A stretch of DNA of 64,000 nucleotides from an uncultured Collinsella sp. (GTDB taxonomy: Bacteria > Actinomycetota > Coriobacteriia > Coriobacteriales > Coriobacteriaceae). Below are positions 33,385-43,323 of the stretch, piece by piece. The notes under the pieces are model-generated. The model worked only from the letters and a program-made list of their open reading frames with translations, searched no databases and had not been told where the DNA came from. Every line of letters starts with the position of its first letter. Positions within the stretch are counted from its first letter, which is position 1. Where the stretch lies: positions 23,776 to 87,775 of the forward strand of contig CABUTR010000006.1 of NCBI GenBank assembly GCA_902494555.1, read 5' to 3'. A program made the position numbers and the translations under genes.

Positions 33385-35943
33385 ATGTTTACTCCGCTTA
33401 TCACTCATGATTCTGACGGCACTGCATTGGCGGCACCCGTTGATGCCGCACGCCGCAAAGGCGCTGCATACAAGACGCGCACAATCGACGACCTTCGCAT
33501 TAAGAACGATCGTCTGCGCGCCGCCATCGAGGGCACGGGACACCTGCTGTTCGACGGCGGCATGGGCACCATGCTGCAGGCGGCCGGCATGAAGGCCGGA
33601 GCCCTGCCCGAGCTGCTCAACTTTGAGGAGCCCCAGGTCATCACCGACATCCAACGTCAGTACGTCGAGGCCGGGTGCGACGTGATCACCGCCAACACCT
33701 TTGGCGCCAACGCGCACAAGCTCGATGGCGCCGCCACCGTGGCAGATGTCTTTGCCGCCGCAGTCTCTTGCGCTCGCGCGGCCGGTGCCCACTACGTCGC
33801 CGGCGACATCGGCCCCATCGGCGCGCTGCTGCGCCCCCTGGGTACCCTGAGCTTCGACGAGGCCTACGACCTCTTTGCCGAGGAAGTGCGCGCCGGCGTC
33901 GCCGCGGGTGTGGACCTCTTTATTATCGAGACCATGACCGACCTGGCCGAGATCAAGGCGGCGGTCCTCGCCTGCCGCGAGAACTCCAACCTGCCCGTCT
34001 TTGCCACCATGACTTTTGAGGAAGACGGTCGCACCTTCCTGGGCACGAGTCCCGAGGTTGCCGCCATCACGCTCGATGCCATCGGCGCCGACGTTTTGGG
34101 CATCAACTGCAGCCAGGGACCGGCCGAGCTCCGAGGGCTCGCCGCTCGCATGCTCACCGTTACGGACAAGCCCATCATGGTGCAGGCCAACGCTGGACTG
34201 CCCCGCGTGGACGACGACGGCAACACCGTCTTTGATATCCAAGCCCCCGAATACGCCAAGGCCGTCGCCGGCATGATCGCCGACGGCGTGAGCGTCGTGG
34301 GCGGCTGCTGCGGCACCACGCCGGCGCACATGGCAGCGCTGCGCACGCTCATCGATAACCACACGCCCAGTCCGCGCCACCGCAAGCCCAGCATGTCGGT
34401 CACAAGCGCCCAGACCGTGGTGGACCTCCCCTGCGATGGCCACAAAATCGCCGTCATCGGCGAGCGCATCAACCCCACCGGCAAAAAGCGCCTGCAGCAG
34501 GCCCTGCGCGACGGCGACCTGGACTACGTCGTGAGCCAGGGCATCAGCCAGCAGGAACAGGGCGCCGACATCCTGGACGTTAACGTGGGCCTGCCCGAGA
34601 TCGACGAGGTCAAGATTATCCAACAGGCGACCGAACAGCTCCAGGGCTCCACGCTCCTGCCGCTGCAGATCGACTCCACCGATCCCGCAGCCGTCGAGGC
34701 CGCCGTGCGCCGCTACGCCGGCAAGCCCATCATCAACTCGGTCAATGGCAAGCAGCAGATCATGGATGAGATCTTTCCGCTGGTCGCCCACTACGGCACC
34801 AACGTTGTCGGCCTTACGCTCGACGAAGGCGGCATCCCCGATACCGCCGAGGCTCGCTTCGCCATCGCCGAGCGCATCGTGGCCGAGGCCGCCCGCTACG
34901 GCATCGGACCGGACCGCATCCTCATCGACTGCCTGGTCATGACCGCCTCGACCAATCAACGCCAGGCCGAGCAGATCCTGCGCGCCATGTCCCTGTGCAA
35001 GGAGCGCCTGGGCGTCAAATGCGCGCTCGGCGTGTCGAACATCAGCTTTGGCCTGCCTGCCCGCCCGCTGCTGGGCTCGGTCTTTTTGGCCGCCGCCTTT
35101 GGCGCGGGCCTGGACGCCCCCATCATGAACCCGGGCTCCAAGCGCTTTATGGATACCGTCTACAGCTATCGCGTCTTGAGCGTTGAGGACGAGGGCTCGA
35201 CCGGATACATCGAGCGCTACGCCGGTTGGACCGATCCGTATAAGATCGCCGCAAACCCGGCAGCAGCTCAGGCCGCATCGACCGACACCGTGCCCGCTGC
35301 TGGCACCGCCGGCACCGACGGCAACGACGACCCGATTCGTCGCATGGTCGTCTCGGGCCGCAAAGGCGAGATCGCGACCGAGACTGAGCGCCTGCTGGCC
35401 GACCACGACGCTATGGATCTTATCAACAACCACTTTATCCCCGCCCTCGACGAGGTTGGCGTCCTCTTTGACCAGGGCAAGTTCTTCTTGCCGCAGCTTA
35501 TGGCCTCGGCCGAAGCCGCACGCGTGGGCTTCGACACCATCAAGCGCCTGATGCCCGCCGGCGAGATCGCCGACAAGGGCAAGATCTGCGTGGCCACCGT
35601 TAAAGGCGATATCCACGATATTGGCAAGAACATCGTCAAAATGCTGCTCGACAACTACGGCTACACCGTCTTTGACCTGGGTCGCGACGTCGATCCGCAG
35701 GAGGTGCTCAAGACCGTACAGGAGCGCGATATCAAGCTCGTCGGCCTCTCGGCGCTTATGACCACCACGGTCGTCGCCATGGAGGAGACCATCAAACTGC
35801 TCCATGCCGAGGTGCCGGGCGTCAAGATCATCGTAGGCGGTGCCGTACTCACCCCCGAATACGCCAAGCAGATCGGCGCGGACTACTACGCCAAGGACGC
35901 CGCCGAAAGCGCTCGTATCGCCGAAGAGGTCTTTGGGCAGTAA
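33385..35943 (+). CDS. metH: cobalamin-dependent methionine synthase lacking the reactivation domain
   Basis: An 852-residue enzyme. The homocysteine domain (about 45-340) has FDGGMGTMLQ and the zinc cysteines in GINCSQGP and VGGCCGTTP; the pterin-binding domain (about 365-630) has GERINPTGKK; then the cap and B12-binding domain (about 660-852) with the cobalt-ligating DIHDIGKNIV. It stops after the B12 domain. AGGAG precedes the ATG. With the upstream gene products it forms a split methionine synthase system, as in several anaerobes. Confidence 0.94.
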   Translation: MFTPLITHDSDGTALAAPVDAARRKGAAYKTRTIDDLRIKNDRLRAAIEGTGHLLFDGGMGTMLQAAGMKAGALPELLNFEEPQVITDIQRQYVEAGCDVITANTFGANAHKLDGAATVADVFAAAVSCARAAGAHYVAGDIGPIGALLRPLGTLSFDEAYDLFAEEVRAGVAAGVDLFIIETMTDLAEIKAAVLACRENSNLPVFATMTFEEDGRTFLGTSPEVAAITLDAIGADVLGINCSQGPAELRGLAARMLTVTDKPIMVQANAGLPRVDDDGNTVFDIQAPEYAKAVAGMIADGVSVVGGCCGTTPAHMAALRTLIDNHTPSPRHRKPSMSVTSAQTVVDLPCDGHKIAVIGERINPTGKKRLQQALRDGDLDYVVSQGISQQEQGADILDVNVGLPEIDEVKIIQQATEQLQGSTLLPLQIDSTDPAAVEAAVRRYAGKPIINSVNGKQQIMDEIFPLVAHYGTNVVGLTLDEGGIPDTAEARFAIAERIVAEAARYGIGPDRILIDCLVMTASTNQRQAEQILRAMSLCKERLGVKCALGVSNISFGLPARPLLGSVFLAAAFGAGLDAPIMNPGSKRFMDTVYSYRVLSVEDEGSTGYIERYAGWTDPYKIAANPAAAQAASTDTVPAAGTAGTDGNDDPIRRMVVSGRKGEIATETERLLADHDAMDLINNHFIPALDEVGVLFDQGKFFLPQLMASAEAARVGFDTIKRLMPAGEIADKGKICVATVKGDIHDIGKNIVKMLLDNYGYTVFDLGRDVDPQEVLKTVQERDIKLVGLSALMTTTVVAMEETIKLLHAEVPGVKIIVGGAVLTPEYAKQIGADYYAKDAAESARIAEEVFGQ

Positions 35944-35968
35944 CACAACGGAAACAACCGAGCACCAA

Positions 35969-36006
35969 AACGTGCCGCACGCGCCACTTAGCACGTGCGG
36001 CACGTT
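35969..36006 (+). terminator. hairpin after metH
   Basis: Arms AACGTGCCGCAC (35969-35980) and GTGCGGCACGTT (35995-36006) pair perfectly over 12 bp; the following T-run is weak. It probably ends the met operon. Confidence 0.6.
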
Positions 36007-36051
36007 AGAATAGATGGGACTATGCTCGTTTTGGCAGATAGGAGCGCAAGG

Positions 36052-37416
36052 ATGGCGATCACGCCCGCAGAAATCGCGGAAACCCGCGGCATGGTTGAGG
36101 AGCAGAACCTCGACATCAGGACCATCACCATGGGTGTTTCGCTCATGGGTTGCGGCGACGAGAACCTCGACCGCATGTGCACGAAGATCTACGACCACGT
36201 GACGCACACGGCTGAGCATCTGGTCGAGACCGCCGAGAACCTCGAGCGCGAGTACGGTATCCCCATCGTCAACAAGCGCGTTTCCGTCACCCCGGTGGCG
36301 CAGATCGCCGCATGCTGCAAGGATGAGGACCTCACCCCCATCGCGCATGCCCTCGACCGCGCGGCCGAGACGCTCGGCATCGATTACCTGGGCGGCTTCT
36401 CCGCACTCGTCCAGAAGGGCATCGGCGACGCCGACCGCCGCGTCATCCAGTCCATCCCCCAGGCGCTCGCTACCACGAGCCGCGTCTGCTCCAGCGTCAA
36501 CGTCGCCAGCCTGCGCGCCGGTATCAACATGAACGCCGTGCTCATGGCCGCCCAGACCATCATCGATGCCGCTAAACTCACGGCCGACCAGGATTCCGTC
36601 GGCGCCTCCAAGTTTGTCTGCTTTGCCAACATGGTCGAGGACTCCCCGTTTATGGCGGGCGCCGTCCACGGCGGTGGCGAGGCCGACGCCGTCATCAACG
36701 TAGGCGTCTCGGGCCCCGGCGTTATGGCCGCAGCCCTGGAGACGCTGCCCGATTCCGCATCGATGATGGAAGTCGCCGAAAAGATCAAGCAGACCGCCTT
36801 TAAGATCACCCGCGCCGGCGAGCTCATGAGCCGCGAGGCCGCCCATCGTCTGGGTGTCGAGAAGGGCATTGTCGACCTGTCGCTGGCTCCCACGCCTGCC
36901 ATCGGCGACTCCGTCGCGCGCATCCTCGAGATCATCGGCGTGGGCACCTGCGGTGGCCCCGGCACGACCTGCGCGCTTGCCATGCTCAACGATGCCGTCA
37001 AGAAGGGCGGCGTCATGGCCAGCTCCAGCGTGGGCGGTCTCTCCGGCGCCTTTATCCCCGTGTCCGAGGATGCCGGCATGATCGCCGCCGTCGAGGCCGG
37101 TGCGCTTTCGCTCGAGAAGCTCGAGGCCATGACCTGCGTGTGCTCCGTTGGCCTGGACATGATCGCCATCCCCGGTGACACCCCGGTCGAGACCATCGCC
37201 GGCATTATCGCCGACGAGATGGCCATCGGCGTCATCAACAACAAGACCACGGCCGTCCGCGTGATTCCTGCTATCGGCAAGGGCGTGGGCGACTGCGTCG
37301 AGTACGGTGGCCTGTTCGGCCGTGCGCCCATCATGCCGGTGAACCCCAACGCCGGCACCGTGCTTGCCCACCGTGGTGGTCGATTCCCGGCACCGCTGAA
37401 CTCGCTCAAGAACTAG
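36052..37416 (+). CDS. UPF0210 / DUF711 family protein (PFL-like fold)
   Basis: A 454-residue cytosolic protein with family blocks IRTITMGVSLMGC, GGFSALVQKG, VNVASLRAGINMNAV, KFVCFANMVEDSPFMAGA, HGGGEADAVINVGVSGPGV and GLDMIAIPGDTP. The fold is related to pyruvate formate-lyase, but biochemical function is unknown. In many bacteria an ACT-domain gene (UPF0237) precedes it; none is seen here. The start at 36052 has GGAG at 36041-36044. It is followed by a striking long hairpin 18 nt after its stop. Confidence 0.9.
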   Translation: MAITPAEIAETRGMVEEQNLDIRTITMGVSLMGCGDENLDRMCTKIYDHVTHTAEHLVETAENLEREYGIPIVNKRVSVTPVAQIAACCKDEDLTPIAHALDRAAETLGIDYLGGFSALVQKGIGDADRRVIQSIPQALATTSRVCSSVNVASLRAGINMNAVLMAAQTIIDAAKLTADQDSVGASKFVCFANMVEDSPFMAGAVHGGGEADAVINVGVSGPGVMAAALETLPDSASMMEVAEKIKQTAFKITRAGELMSREAAHRLGVEKGIVDLSLAPTPAIGDSVARILEIIGVGTCGGPGTTCALAMLNDAVKKGGVMASSSVGGLSGAFIPVSEDAGMIAAVEAGALSLEKLEAMTCVCSVGLDMIAIPGDTPVETIAGIIADEMAIGVINNKTTAVRVIPAIGKGVGDCVEYGGLFGRAPIMPVNPNAGTVLAHRGGRFPAPLNSLKN

Positions 37417-37433
37417 CTGAGGGGTTCGGGCGA

Positions 37434-37567
37434 GGAGCCCCGGGGAGGGCAAATATATAAGGTCGCCTGCTCGGACAGTCCTGACTCGCACGGAGAGCAC
37501 ATTAAGTGCTCTCCGGCTCGTGCGGAACTCGCGATCGACCTTATATATTTGCCCGCCCCGGGGCTCC
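37434..37567 (+). repeat. 134-nt long-hairpin element, copy A
   Basis: Outer arms 37434-37465 and 37536-37567 pair at 31 of 32 positions. Inside, the 16-mer CGGACAGTCCTGACTC (37472-37487) and the block GTGCGGAACTC (37520-37530) flank an inner 9-bp stem GGAGAGCAC / GTGCTCTCC with loop ATTAA. The 16-mer and 11-mer recur exactly in copy B at 57706-57841 (opposite strand), whereas the stems differ in sequence yet still pair. Both copies follow a stop codon within 20 nt. Confidence 0.75.
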
Positions 37568-37733
37568 CGCACAACGGGACCTCAGTTGGGTTCTATCCCG
37601 TATGGCAGTCGCTTCGCTCCTGCCCGCCTTGGTTGTGAGGGCGGTTTGGCGTTGGAACGGCTCTTTCTGATATATGCTGGTTGCGGCTCTTCTTTTGGGA
37701 GGAGTCGCTTTTTTGTTGCTAGGAGGTTGGCCC

Positions 37734-38621
37734 GTGGTTGATGGGGAGAATCGTTCTGAGCTGCTTTCCACAGATTGGAACCAGGAGTGGATGCAGATGC
37801 AGGCTGCTCGGCGGCGAGCTGATGATTCTTTTGAATGGGATAAGCGGGCCCGGCATTTTCGGCCGCTTGAGACTGCTCCGTATGCCCGGGATTTTATAAA
37901 GCTGTTGACGCTTGAGCCCGGCGAGTCGGTGCTGGATATGGGATGTGGAGCTGGGTCGATTGCTATTCCGCTTGCGCAAGACGGGCATCCCGTGATTGCC
38001 GCTGATTTTTCCCCTGCTATGCTGGGCACGCTTGATGCCGGCATTGAGTACTATGGGCTCGAGGATCGCATTACGCCGCTTGAGCTCGCTTGGGATGATG
38101 ATTGGGATTTGGTTGGACCGGTCGCGAAAGCGGTGGATGTTGCCTTTGCCAGTCGGTCGGTTACGACGACCAATCTAAAAGGTGCGCTTGCCAAGCTTGA
38201 CCGTACGGCTCGTCGGCGTTGTGCTGTCACGATGGTTGCCAACTCCAGCCCGCGCTATGATCTGCACTTGATGAACGCTATCGGTGCCTCGGTTACCTGC
38301 AGTAATGGCTTTGTGTACGCCTTCAACATCCTCATTCAAATGGGCGCCCTGCCGCAGGTTACGTACTTTGAATCGCCTCGTCGCGATACCTTCGATAGCC
38401 TTGAGGCAGGCGTGGCGGACTTTTCCCGCATGCTTGAGCATGGCAACGAGGATAAGGTCGACCGTCTGCGCGACTACATCGCCCAACACATGATCGAGAA
38501 CCCCCATGCCGGCGAGCCGGGCTCCAAGGGCGTGCCGCAGGGGCGCTATATGCTCGATCATGTCCGCAAGGTTCGTTGGGCATTTATTGCATGGGAGCCG
38601 GTCTCCGCGCCCAGCTCATAG
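37734..38621 (+). CDS. class I SAM-dependent methyltransferase
   Basis: A 295-residue protein with motif I VLDMGCGAGSIAIPLA, then PVIAADFSPAML (motif II) and ITPLELAWDDDW (motif III region). The GTG start at 37734 has AGGAGG 7 nt upstream; a longer frame from 37674 would add a hydrophobic tail that overlaps the ribosome site. Codon use is noticeably less GC-biased than in neighbouring genes, hinting at acquisition. Substrate is unknown. Confidence 0.8.
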   Translation: MVDGENRSELLSTDWNQEWMQMQAARRRADDSFEWDKRARHFRPLETAPYARDFIKLLTLEPGESVLDMGCGAGSIAIPLAQDGHPVIAADFSPAMLGTLDAGIEYYGLEDRITPLELAWDDDWDLVGPVAKAVDVAFASRSVTTTNLKGALAKLDRTARRRCAVTMVANSSPRYDLHLMNAIGASVTCSNGFVYAFNILIQMGALPQVTYFESPRRDTFDSLEAGVADFSRMLEHGNEDKVDRLRDYIAQHMIENPHAGEPGSKGVPQGRYMLDHVRKVRWAFIAWEPVSAPSS

Positions 38622-38779
38622 CCTGTTCGCAGCCCGCACCGCCCACTCGCTCGGCATCCGCATTCTTTTTGAACTGGGCAAACGCGCTCCACACCGCGCC
38701 GTTCCTGCGCTATCGTGGGACAGCTCACGTAGATTAAGGCCCCGTCGCGGGGCGCCCCATACATAGAAAGCGAGAACCC

Positions 38780-39079
38780 ATGGCACTGACAGGAGCCCAG
38801 GTCAAGCAGCTTCGCAGCATGGCCCATCATCTCAACCCCGCCATCATCATCGGCAAGTCCGACGTCAACGAGGGCACCGTCGAGCAGACGGTCGCCTACC
38901 TGGAGAAGCACGAGCTCGTTAAGTGCTCCGTGCTCGATGGCTCCAGCCTTTCCGCCCGCGAGGCCGCCGAAGAGCTCGCTGAGCGCTGCCACGCCGAGGT
39001 CGTCCAGGTCATCGGCCGCAAGTTCTCGCTGTATCGCGAGTCCTCGCGCAAGGACATCGAGAAGATCAAGCTCGTCTAA
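38780..39079 (+). CDS. yhbY: CRM-domain RNA-binding protein YhbY
   Basis: A 99-residue protein made of one CRM domain: LTGAQVKQLRSMAHHLNPAIIIGK with the GKSDVNEG GxxG-like loop and a late QVIGRKFSLYR strand. YhbY associates with pre-50S ribosomal particles. Length matches the family. It is followed by a strong terminator. Confidence 0.92.
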   Translation: MALTGAQVKQLRSMAHHLNPAIIIGKSDVNEGTVEQTVAYLEKHELVKCSVLDGSSLSAREAAEELAERCHAEVVQVIGRKFSLYRESSRKDIEKIKLV

Positions 39080-39118
39080 GAGCCAATGATCCGACGAGTA
39101 AACACATAGCAAGCTTAC

Positions 39119-39151
39119 GGGCGCCCAAGTACTTCGGGCGCCCGTTTTTAT
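39119..39151 (+). terminator. terminator of yhbY
   Basis: ACGGGCGCCC (39119-39128) and GGGCGCCCGT (39138-39147) with a T5 tail; it abuts the convergent regulator stop. Confidence 0.85.
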
Positions 39152-42147
39152 CGCTCGACCAGCACGCGATTGAGCCGCCCCTCCACCAAGCGCTCGTATA
39201 GACGCCGCGTCTCGGGCTCGGGCACGCCATTGACCTGCTCCCTCAGATGGTGCATATGCCCGCTGTACAGCTCGACGATATCGCGCCTCCGCCCCGCCGC
39301 ACTGTAGACGCGCATGGCGCAGCGCACCATATCCTCACGCGCCGTTTCCTGTCGAAGACCCGACTCCGCCAGCCAAATCGCCGACTGCAGATCGTTTTCT
39401 TCTAGAGCGGCATTTGCTCCCTTAATCATGCAATCGATGTACTTTGACTGCATAATGCGTCGCATACGCAAAAAGTAGGTGGGATTACAGCCATTGGGAA
39501 CATACAGCGGTCCGGCATAAAGCTGCTCAATCTTAAGGCACAGCTCAACTAAATGGGGCCCGCGCGCACCCGTGCGATTTCCCAAAACCTCGCGGCTTAT
39601 CTGGTCAAACAGCCGTACATCGGTCTTGACGTAGTCGCCGTTGAGCCCAATGCATTCATTTTGGATGAGCACACACGACTTGCCATCCGGCGTCGGTCCC
39701 AAAGCCGACCGCAAGCGCGATATCGTCGAGTACAGGTTGTTGCGGGCGCTATTGAACTCGGCATGTGGCCACAGCTCCATGGCCAGCGTCTCACGATCGA
39801 CGAGCGCATCCATGCCCAGCGCAAGCCGCTCGGCAAGTGTCGCCGCCTTCTTGCGGCGCCACATTTTGTCCGTGATGGGAAACCCGTCGCGCTCGGCGCG
39901 AAACGCCCCAAACATGCGAATCTCGATATGGTCGATGGTATCAACGGCTTCAACCTCACCGGCCTGGAACAGGCGCTCGCCCTCCCCTTCCAAATCGTCG
40001 CGCAACGAGTACCGCGACAGCTCGCGCACGGGAAGCTTCTTGCGAATCCTGGTCGCCGGCTCGCCCAGACAATGCATGGCAAGGCGCGCAAAGAGCCGAT
40101 ACGATGGCTCTAGAATCCCCGCGCGATTCATGGACATCCAGGCCGCAAGGTCGCTGTCTCGGCCCGCACAGGCCAAATGCAGCGCCACCATCCAGGCTTC
40201 TGCGCCACCAACCTGCGTCTGGCTTATATCGAGCAACTCCGCTTCCTCGCGCACCGAAACCATCGAGGTGTTACGCAGATACGCCGCGCGCTCCAGCAGC
40301 AATGCGTTATCGCGCATGTACGCAATCGACTCCTCGGCAAGTTTGAGCACTTGGACCGCACGGAACTTTGCATTAACCGGCCGTCCCTCTGCCAGCGACT
40401 GCCAGCCTTCTAGCAACAGGCCAAACAGCTGAATCTGGTTGTCGCGCATGCGCACGGCAAAACGATCGAGCTCGTTGAACGCCGCGTCGTCGGTTACCGG
40501 CAGGCCGGAAAGGAGCCGCCGTGCCGCCAACACCATGCGCACCCAGATAGCCATCGCCTTAAGCCCACGTACGTCGAGCGCCTCCCGCACCACCGTCATC
40601 TCGTCGTCGCGCTCGTCGGTTCCCGCAAACGACCCGTCAAAGAGCTCCACTAGCATGCTATCGGCCCGTATAACAATCCCCGCGATGTCGAGCTCGCAGT
40701 CGTAGGCCTTGCTCGTTTTGAGCTGCTGTAGAACGCCGCCGTCATCTCCCCGCTCGGTCAGGCAGCGCTTGACCTCGATATGCGCAGACAACATATCGAG
40801 TGCGGTATGGGATGTCTCGATTTCTGGCACGGCCAGGTTCGTAGGAAGCCCAAGCCCGTTGTCCCCATAGCAAACAGCCGTCAGTGTCTGGGCCACCCTC
40901 CATGAAACAGGGTCTATTTCGCAGGCCGCCCGTTCGCCCCCGCGCTCGATGACCGATGCCATATAGCGAGCGAGCTTTGTATTGGACACGCTGACCGCTG
41001 CCAGATACACGCCGAGCGCCTCGGCAGGCGTTGGCTCTGGAGCCGGATCGTCGGCATCGATCGTGCCCAGCGCTGCTCGGCAGATATCGGCCCCGTGCCC
41101 CGTCAGAGCCAGATCGACCCCATACTGCCCAGCAAGTTCAAGGACCGCTTCACGGTCCAAAAAGGCGTCCGCCAGGCCCATCGCCGCATCGCATCGGCCC
41201 GCCTTAAGCAAAATCCGGGCCGCCCTCGGAACAAGTTCGGGGCGAACCTCGGCCACCAACTTACGCAAACGCAAGCGTCCGTTATCCTCCGTGCCCAGAC
41301 ACGTAAAACTCCGCTCGGCGGGGTCCAAGCCAAAGATCGGGTAGTCGCGTACAAAGTAGGACTGGTCGACCATCGACAGCCTCACCCCGCAAGCCTCGAG
41401 TTCTGCGATATTGCCCTCGCCCATCAAAATCATGAGACATGCCACGCAAAACAGCGCATTATTGTCGAGCGAAGCCAGATCGACAAGTGCCGCGCCATAG
41501 ACGTTGACAATCTCGTTTTCGAGCAGACCGGCTACGTCACCTTGGCCATACAGACCCGTCTGCAATGCCGAGACGAGCTCGGGCACGCCCTGCGTAAGCT
41601 GATAAAAGTCGAGCGATGTGCTGATCGAAAACGCCGATGCCCACGCCGAATACTCATAGGCATGCACCTTGAGCATCTGCGCATTGATCTTAACCGAATC
41701 GCCCAGCCCATGAATCAGCTGACGATTTGAAGGACGGCAGGAGATAAAGACCCCTACCCCCATGGCGCGCAGGCCGCGAATCCTGTCGATGAGGTCTTCG
41801 GTATCGTGCTGATCGAGGTTTGGCACATTATCAATCGCGATAAGGGAGTGCGGTTTGTCTTTGAGTTCTTCGGTAACCACCTCGAGCTGCATAAACACCT
41901 CGCGCCCAATGGCGCGATCCGCCTCGATAATCCGCACGGGGCCTCGCGTCGGGTCGCATTTAACCTCATGGGTGTACTGCAGCAGCACCGAGGTCTTCCC
42001 AAACCCGTCGGGCGCATAAAGAACCACGATGCCGGCCTTTCGGCCCTTGGCGATAAGCTCATTCATCAAGCGTTCGCGTCGCACCATATAGCCTCCGCCC
42101 AGCGGCATCAGCTCGAGGTCGTCTATACTGCCCAAATCGTTTACCAT
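39148..42147 (-). CDS. large BTAD-domain transcriptional regulator
   Basis: A 999-residue regulator of the SARP/MalT-like kind. The N-terminal ATPase (about 1-260) has a P-loop-like YAPDGFGKTSVLLQY and a LIAIDNVP Walker B. A helical middle follows. From about 760 is an OmpR-type winged helix (IEIRMFGAFRAERDGFPITDKMWRRKKAATLAERLAL, ... LWPHAEFNSARNNLYSTISRLRSALG) and then the bacterial transcriptional activation domain to the end (AIWLAESGLRQETAREDMVRCAMRVYSAAGRR). It is expected to act as an ATP-switched activator. No target cluster lies next to it, so it is an orphan. Confidence 0.85.
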   Translation of the reverse strand: MVNDLGSIDDLELMPLGGGYMVRRERLMNELIAKGRKAGIVVLYAPDGFGKTSVLLQYTHEVKCDPTRGPVRIIEADRAIGREVFMQLEVVTEELKDKPHSLIAIDNVPNLDQHDTEDLIDRIRGLRAMGVGVFISCRPSNRQLIHGLGDSVKINAQMLKVHAYEYSAWASAFSISTSLDFYQLTQGVPELVSALQTGLYGQGDVAGLLENEIVNVYGAALVDLASLDNNALFCVACLMILMGEGNIAELEACGVRLSMVDQSYFVRDYPIFGLDPAERSFTCLGTEDNGRLRLRKLVAEVRPELVPRAARILLKAGRCDAAMGLADAFLDREAVLELAGQYGVDLALTGHGADICRAALGTIDADDPAPEPTPAEALGVYLAAVSVSNTKLARYMASVIERGGERAACEIDPVSWRVAQTLTAVCYGDNGLGLPTNLAVPEIETSHTALDMLSAHIEVKRCLTERGDDGGVLQQLKTSKAYDCELDIAGIVIRADSMLVELFDGSFAGTDERDDEMTVVREALDVRGLKAMAIWVRMVLAARRLLSGLPVTDDAAFNELDRFAVRMRDNQIQLFGLLLEGWQSLAEGRPVNAKFRAVQVLKLAEESIAYMRDNALLLERAAYLRNTSMVSVREEAELLDISQTQVGGAEAWMVALHLACAGRDSDLAAWMSMNRAGILEPSYRLFARLAMHCLGEPATRIRKKLPVRELSRYSLRDDLEGEGERLFQAGEVEAVDTIDHIEIRMFGAFRAERDGFPITDKMWRRKKAATLAERLALGMDALVDRETLAMELWPHAEFNSARNNLYSTISRLRSALGPTPDGKSCVLIQNECIGLNGDYVKTDVRLFDQISREVLGNRTGARGPHLVELCLKIEQLYAGPLYVPNGCNPTYFLRMRRIMQSKYIDCMIKGANAALEENDLQSAIWLAESGLRQETAREDMVRCAMRVYSAAGRRRDIVELYSGHMHHLREQVNGVPEPETRRLYERLVEGRLNRVLVER

Positions 42148-42594
42148 GCCCGCTCCTCAACTCGACCGTATGGACACTGTAACCGCAAGACCATACAAGC
42201 CGCGCTATGAATAGAGCGACCTCGCGTTTTAGGTTGTCTTTTGGTACGCAAGCGGCAAGTTTTTGTACAGCGAGGGCCGATTGTTATTAATCCCCCGACT
42301 AATCGGTCTTTAAGCAGGTAAATGGCTTGTCAGCTTGTCCCATCCAAGCGGCAGTGTAACGCAAATGAACAAGGTTCAGCCATGTCATTCAACTCGCCTA
42401 GCACCCGCTACCGTCTACGACCTTTTAGTGGCATTTTTGCATAGAATCTGGTATGGAATGAATCAAACTGTTGGACATCCGGCATTCGTCAAGCTTGCGG
42501 CAAGATTTTGGTCAAGCGGGCGGAAAGGGATAGCAAAAAGGCCCCCGCAAAGCGGAGGCCTTAGGCAAGGCTATGTCGAGGTGCAGGATTCGCG
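42148..42594. other. intergenic region, regulator promoter and nagB terminator
   Basis: No gene seen. The nagB terminator (AGGCCCCCGC / GCGGAGGCCT with T5 on the minus strand) is at about 42534-42562. The remainder holds the promoter of the BTAD gene; a GCTACCGTCTAC 12-mer here also occurs near 10882. Confidence 0.45.
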
Positions 42595-43323
42595 CTACTC
42601 GCAGAGCGAAAGGGCGGCCTCGTCGGCAACGACAACGCAGTTGGTGTGCAGCTGCAGGATCGAAGCCGGGCACGCGGGCGTAACCGGACCATAGCACATG
42701 TCATGCACGGCCTGAGCCTTGGCCTCGCCGTTGGCGACAACCAGGATCATGCGGGCATACATGATGGTCTGGGTACCCATGGTGTAGGCCTGACGGGGAA
42801 CGTCGTCGATGCTGTCGAACAGGCGGCTGTTGGCCTGAATGGTGCTCTCGGTGAGGTCGACGCAGTGCGTGCCCTTGGAGAAGTGGTCATCGGGCTCATT
42901 GAAGCCGATATGACCGTTGTTGCCAATGCCGAGCAGCTGCAGATCCGGGTAACCGGCGGCGGCGACGATCTTGTCGTACTCAGAGCAGGCAGCAGCGGCG
43001 TCGGGGTTGGAACCGTCGGGCACATGCGTGTTGTTCAGGTCGATGTTAATGTGATCGAAGAAGTTCTCACGCATGAAGTAGTGATAGCTCTGGGGATCGT
43101 CGTGCGAAAGGCCGCGATACTCGTCCAGGTTGTAGGTGCTGACCTCGGCAAAGTCGACGTCGCCCTTCTCGTACCAAGCAGCGAGCTGCTTGTAGGCACC
43201 GATCGGGGTGGAGCCGGTGGCAAGGCCCAGCACACAGTCGGGCTTGAGGATAACCTGCGCCGAGATGATATTGGCGGCCTTGCGGCTCATATCCTCGTAG
43301 TCTTTAGCTTTAATGATCTTCAT
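42595..43323 (-). CDS. nagB: glucosamine-6-phosphate deaminase
   Basis: A 242-residue enzyme converting glucosamine-6-phosphate to fructose-6-phosphate and ammonia. Motifs: LGLATGSTPIGAYKQL, STYNLDEYRGL (catalytic Asp), GIGNNGHIGFNEP and a final KAQAVHDMCYGPVTPACPASILQLH. AAAGGA lies upstream of ATG 43323. Neighbours EIIA and GlmM link it to amino-sugar flux between catabolism and cell-wall synthesis. Confidence 0.95.
   Translation of the reverse strand: MKIIKAKDYEDMSRKAANIISAQVILKPDCVLGLATGSTPIGAYKQLAAWYEKGDVDFAEVSTYNLDEYRGLSHDDPQSYHYFMRENFFDHINIDLNNTHVPDGSNPDAAAACSEYDKIVAAAGYPDLQLLGIGNNGHIGFNEPDDHFSKGTHCVDLTESTIQANSRLFDSIDDVPRQAYTMGTQTIMYARMILVVANGEAKAQAVHDMCYGPVTPACPASILQLHTNCVVVADEAALSLCE

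Noticed and set aside
32746..37572. A 1608-codon open frame on the minus strand
   Set aside because: It is antisense to metH, the reactivation gene and UPF0210, has low-complexity Val/Asp/Gly/His composition and no domain. Strong codon bias of the real genes keeps the opposite frame open.
10882..42415. GCTACCGTCTAC shared between two intergenic regions
   Set aside because: Only 12 nt with differing flanks; could be chance or a weak motif, so not raised as a finding.
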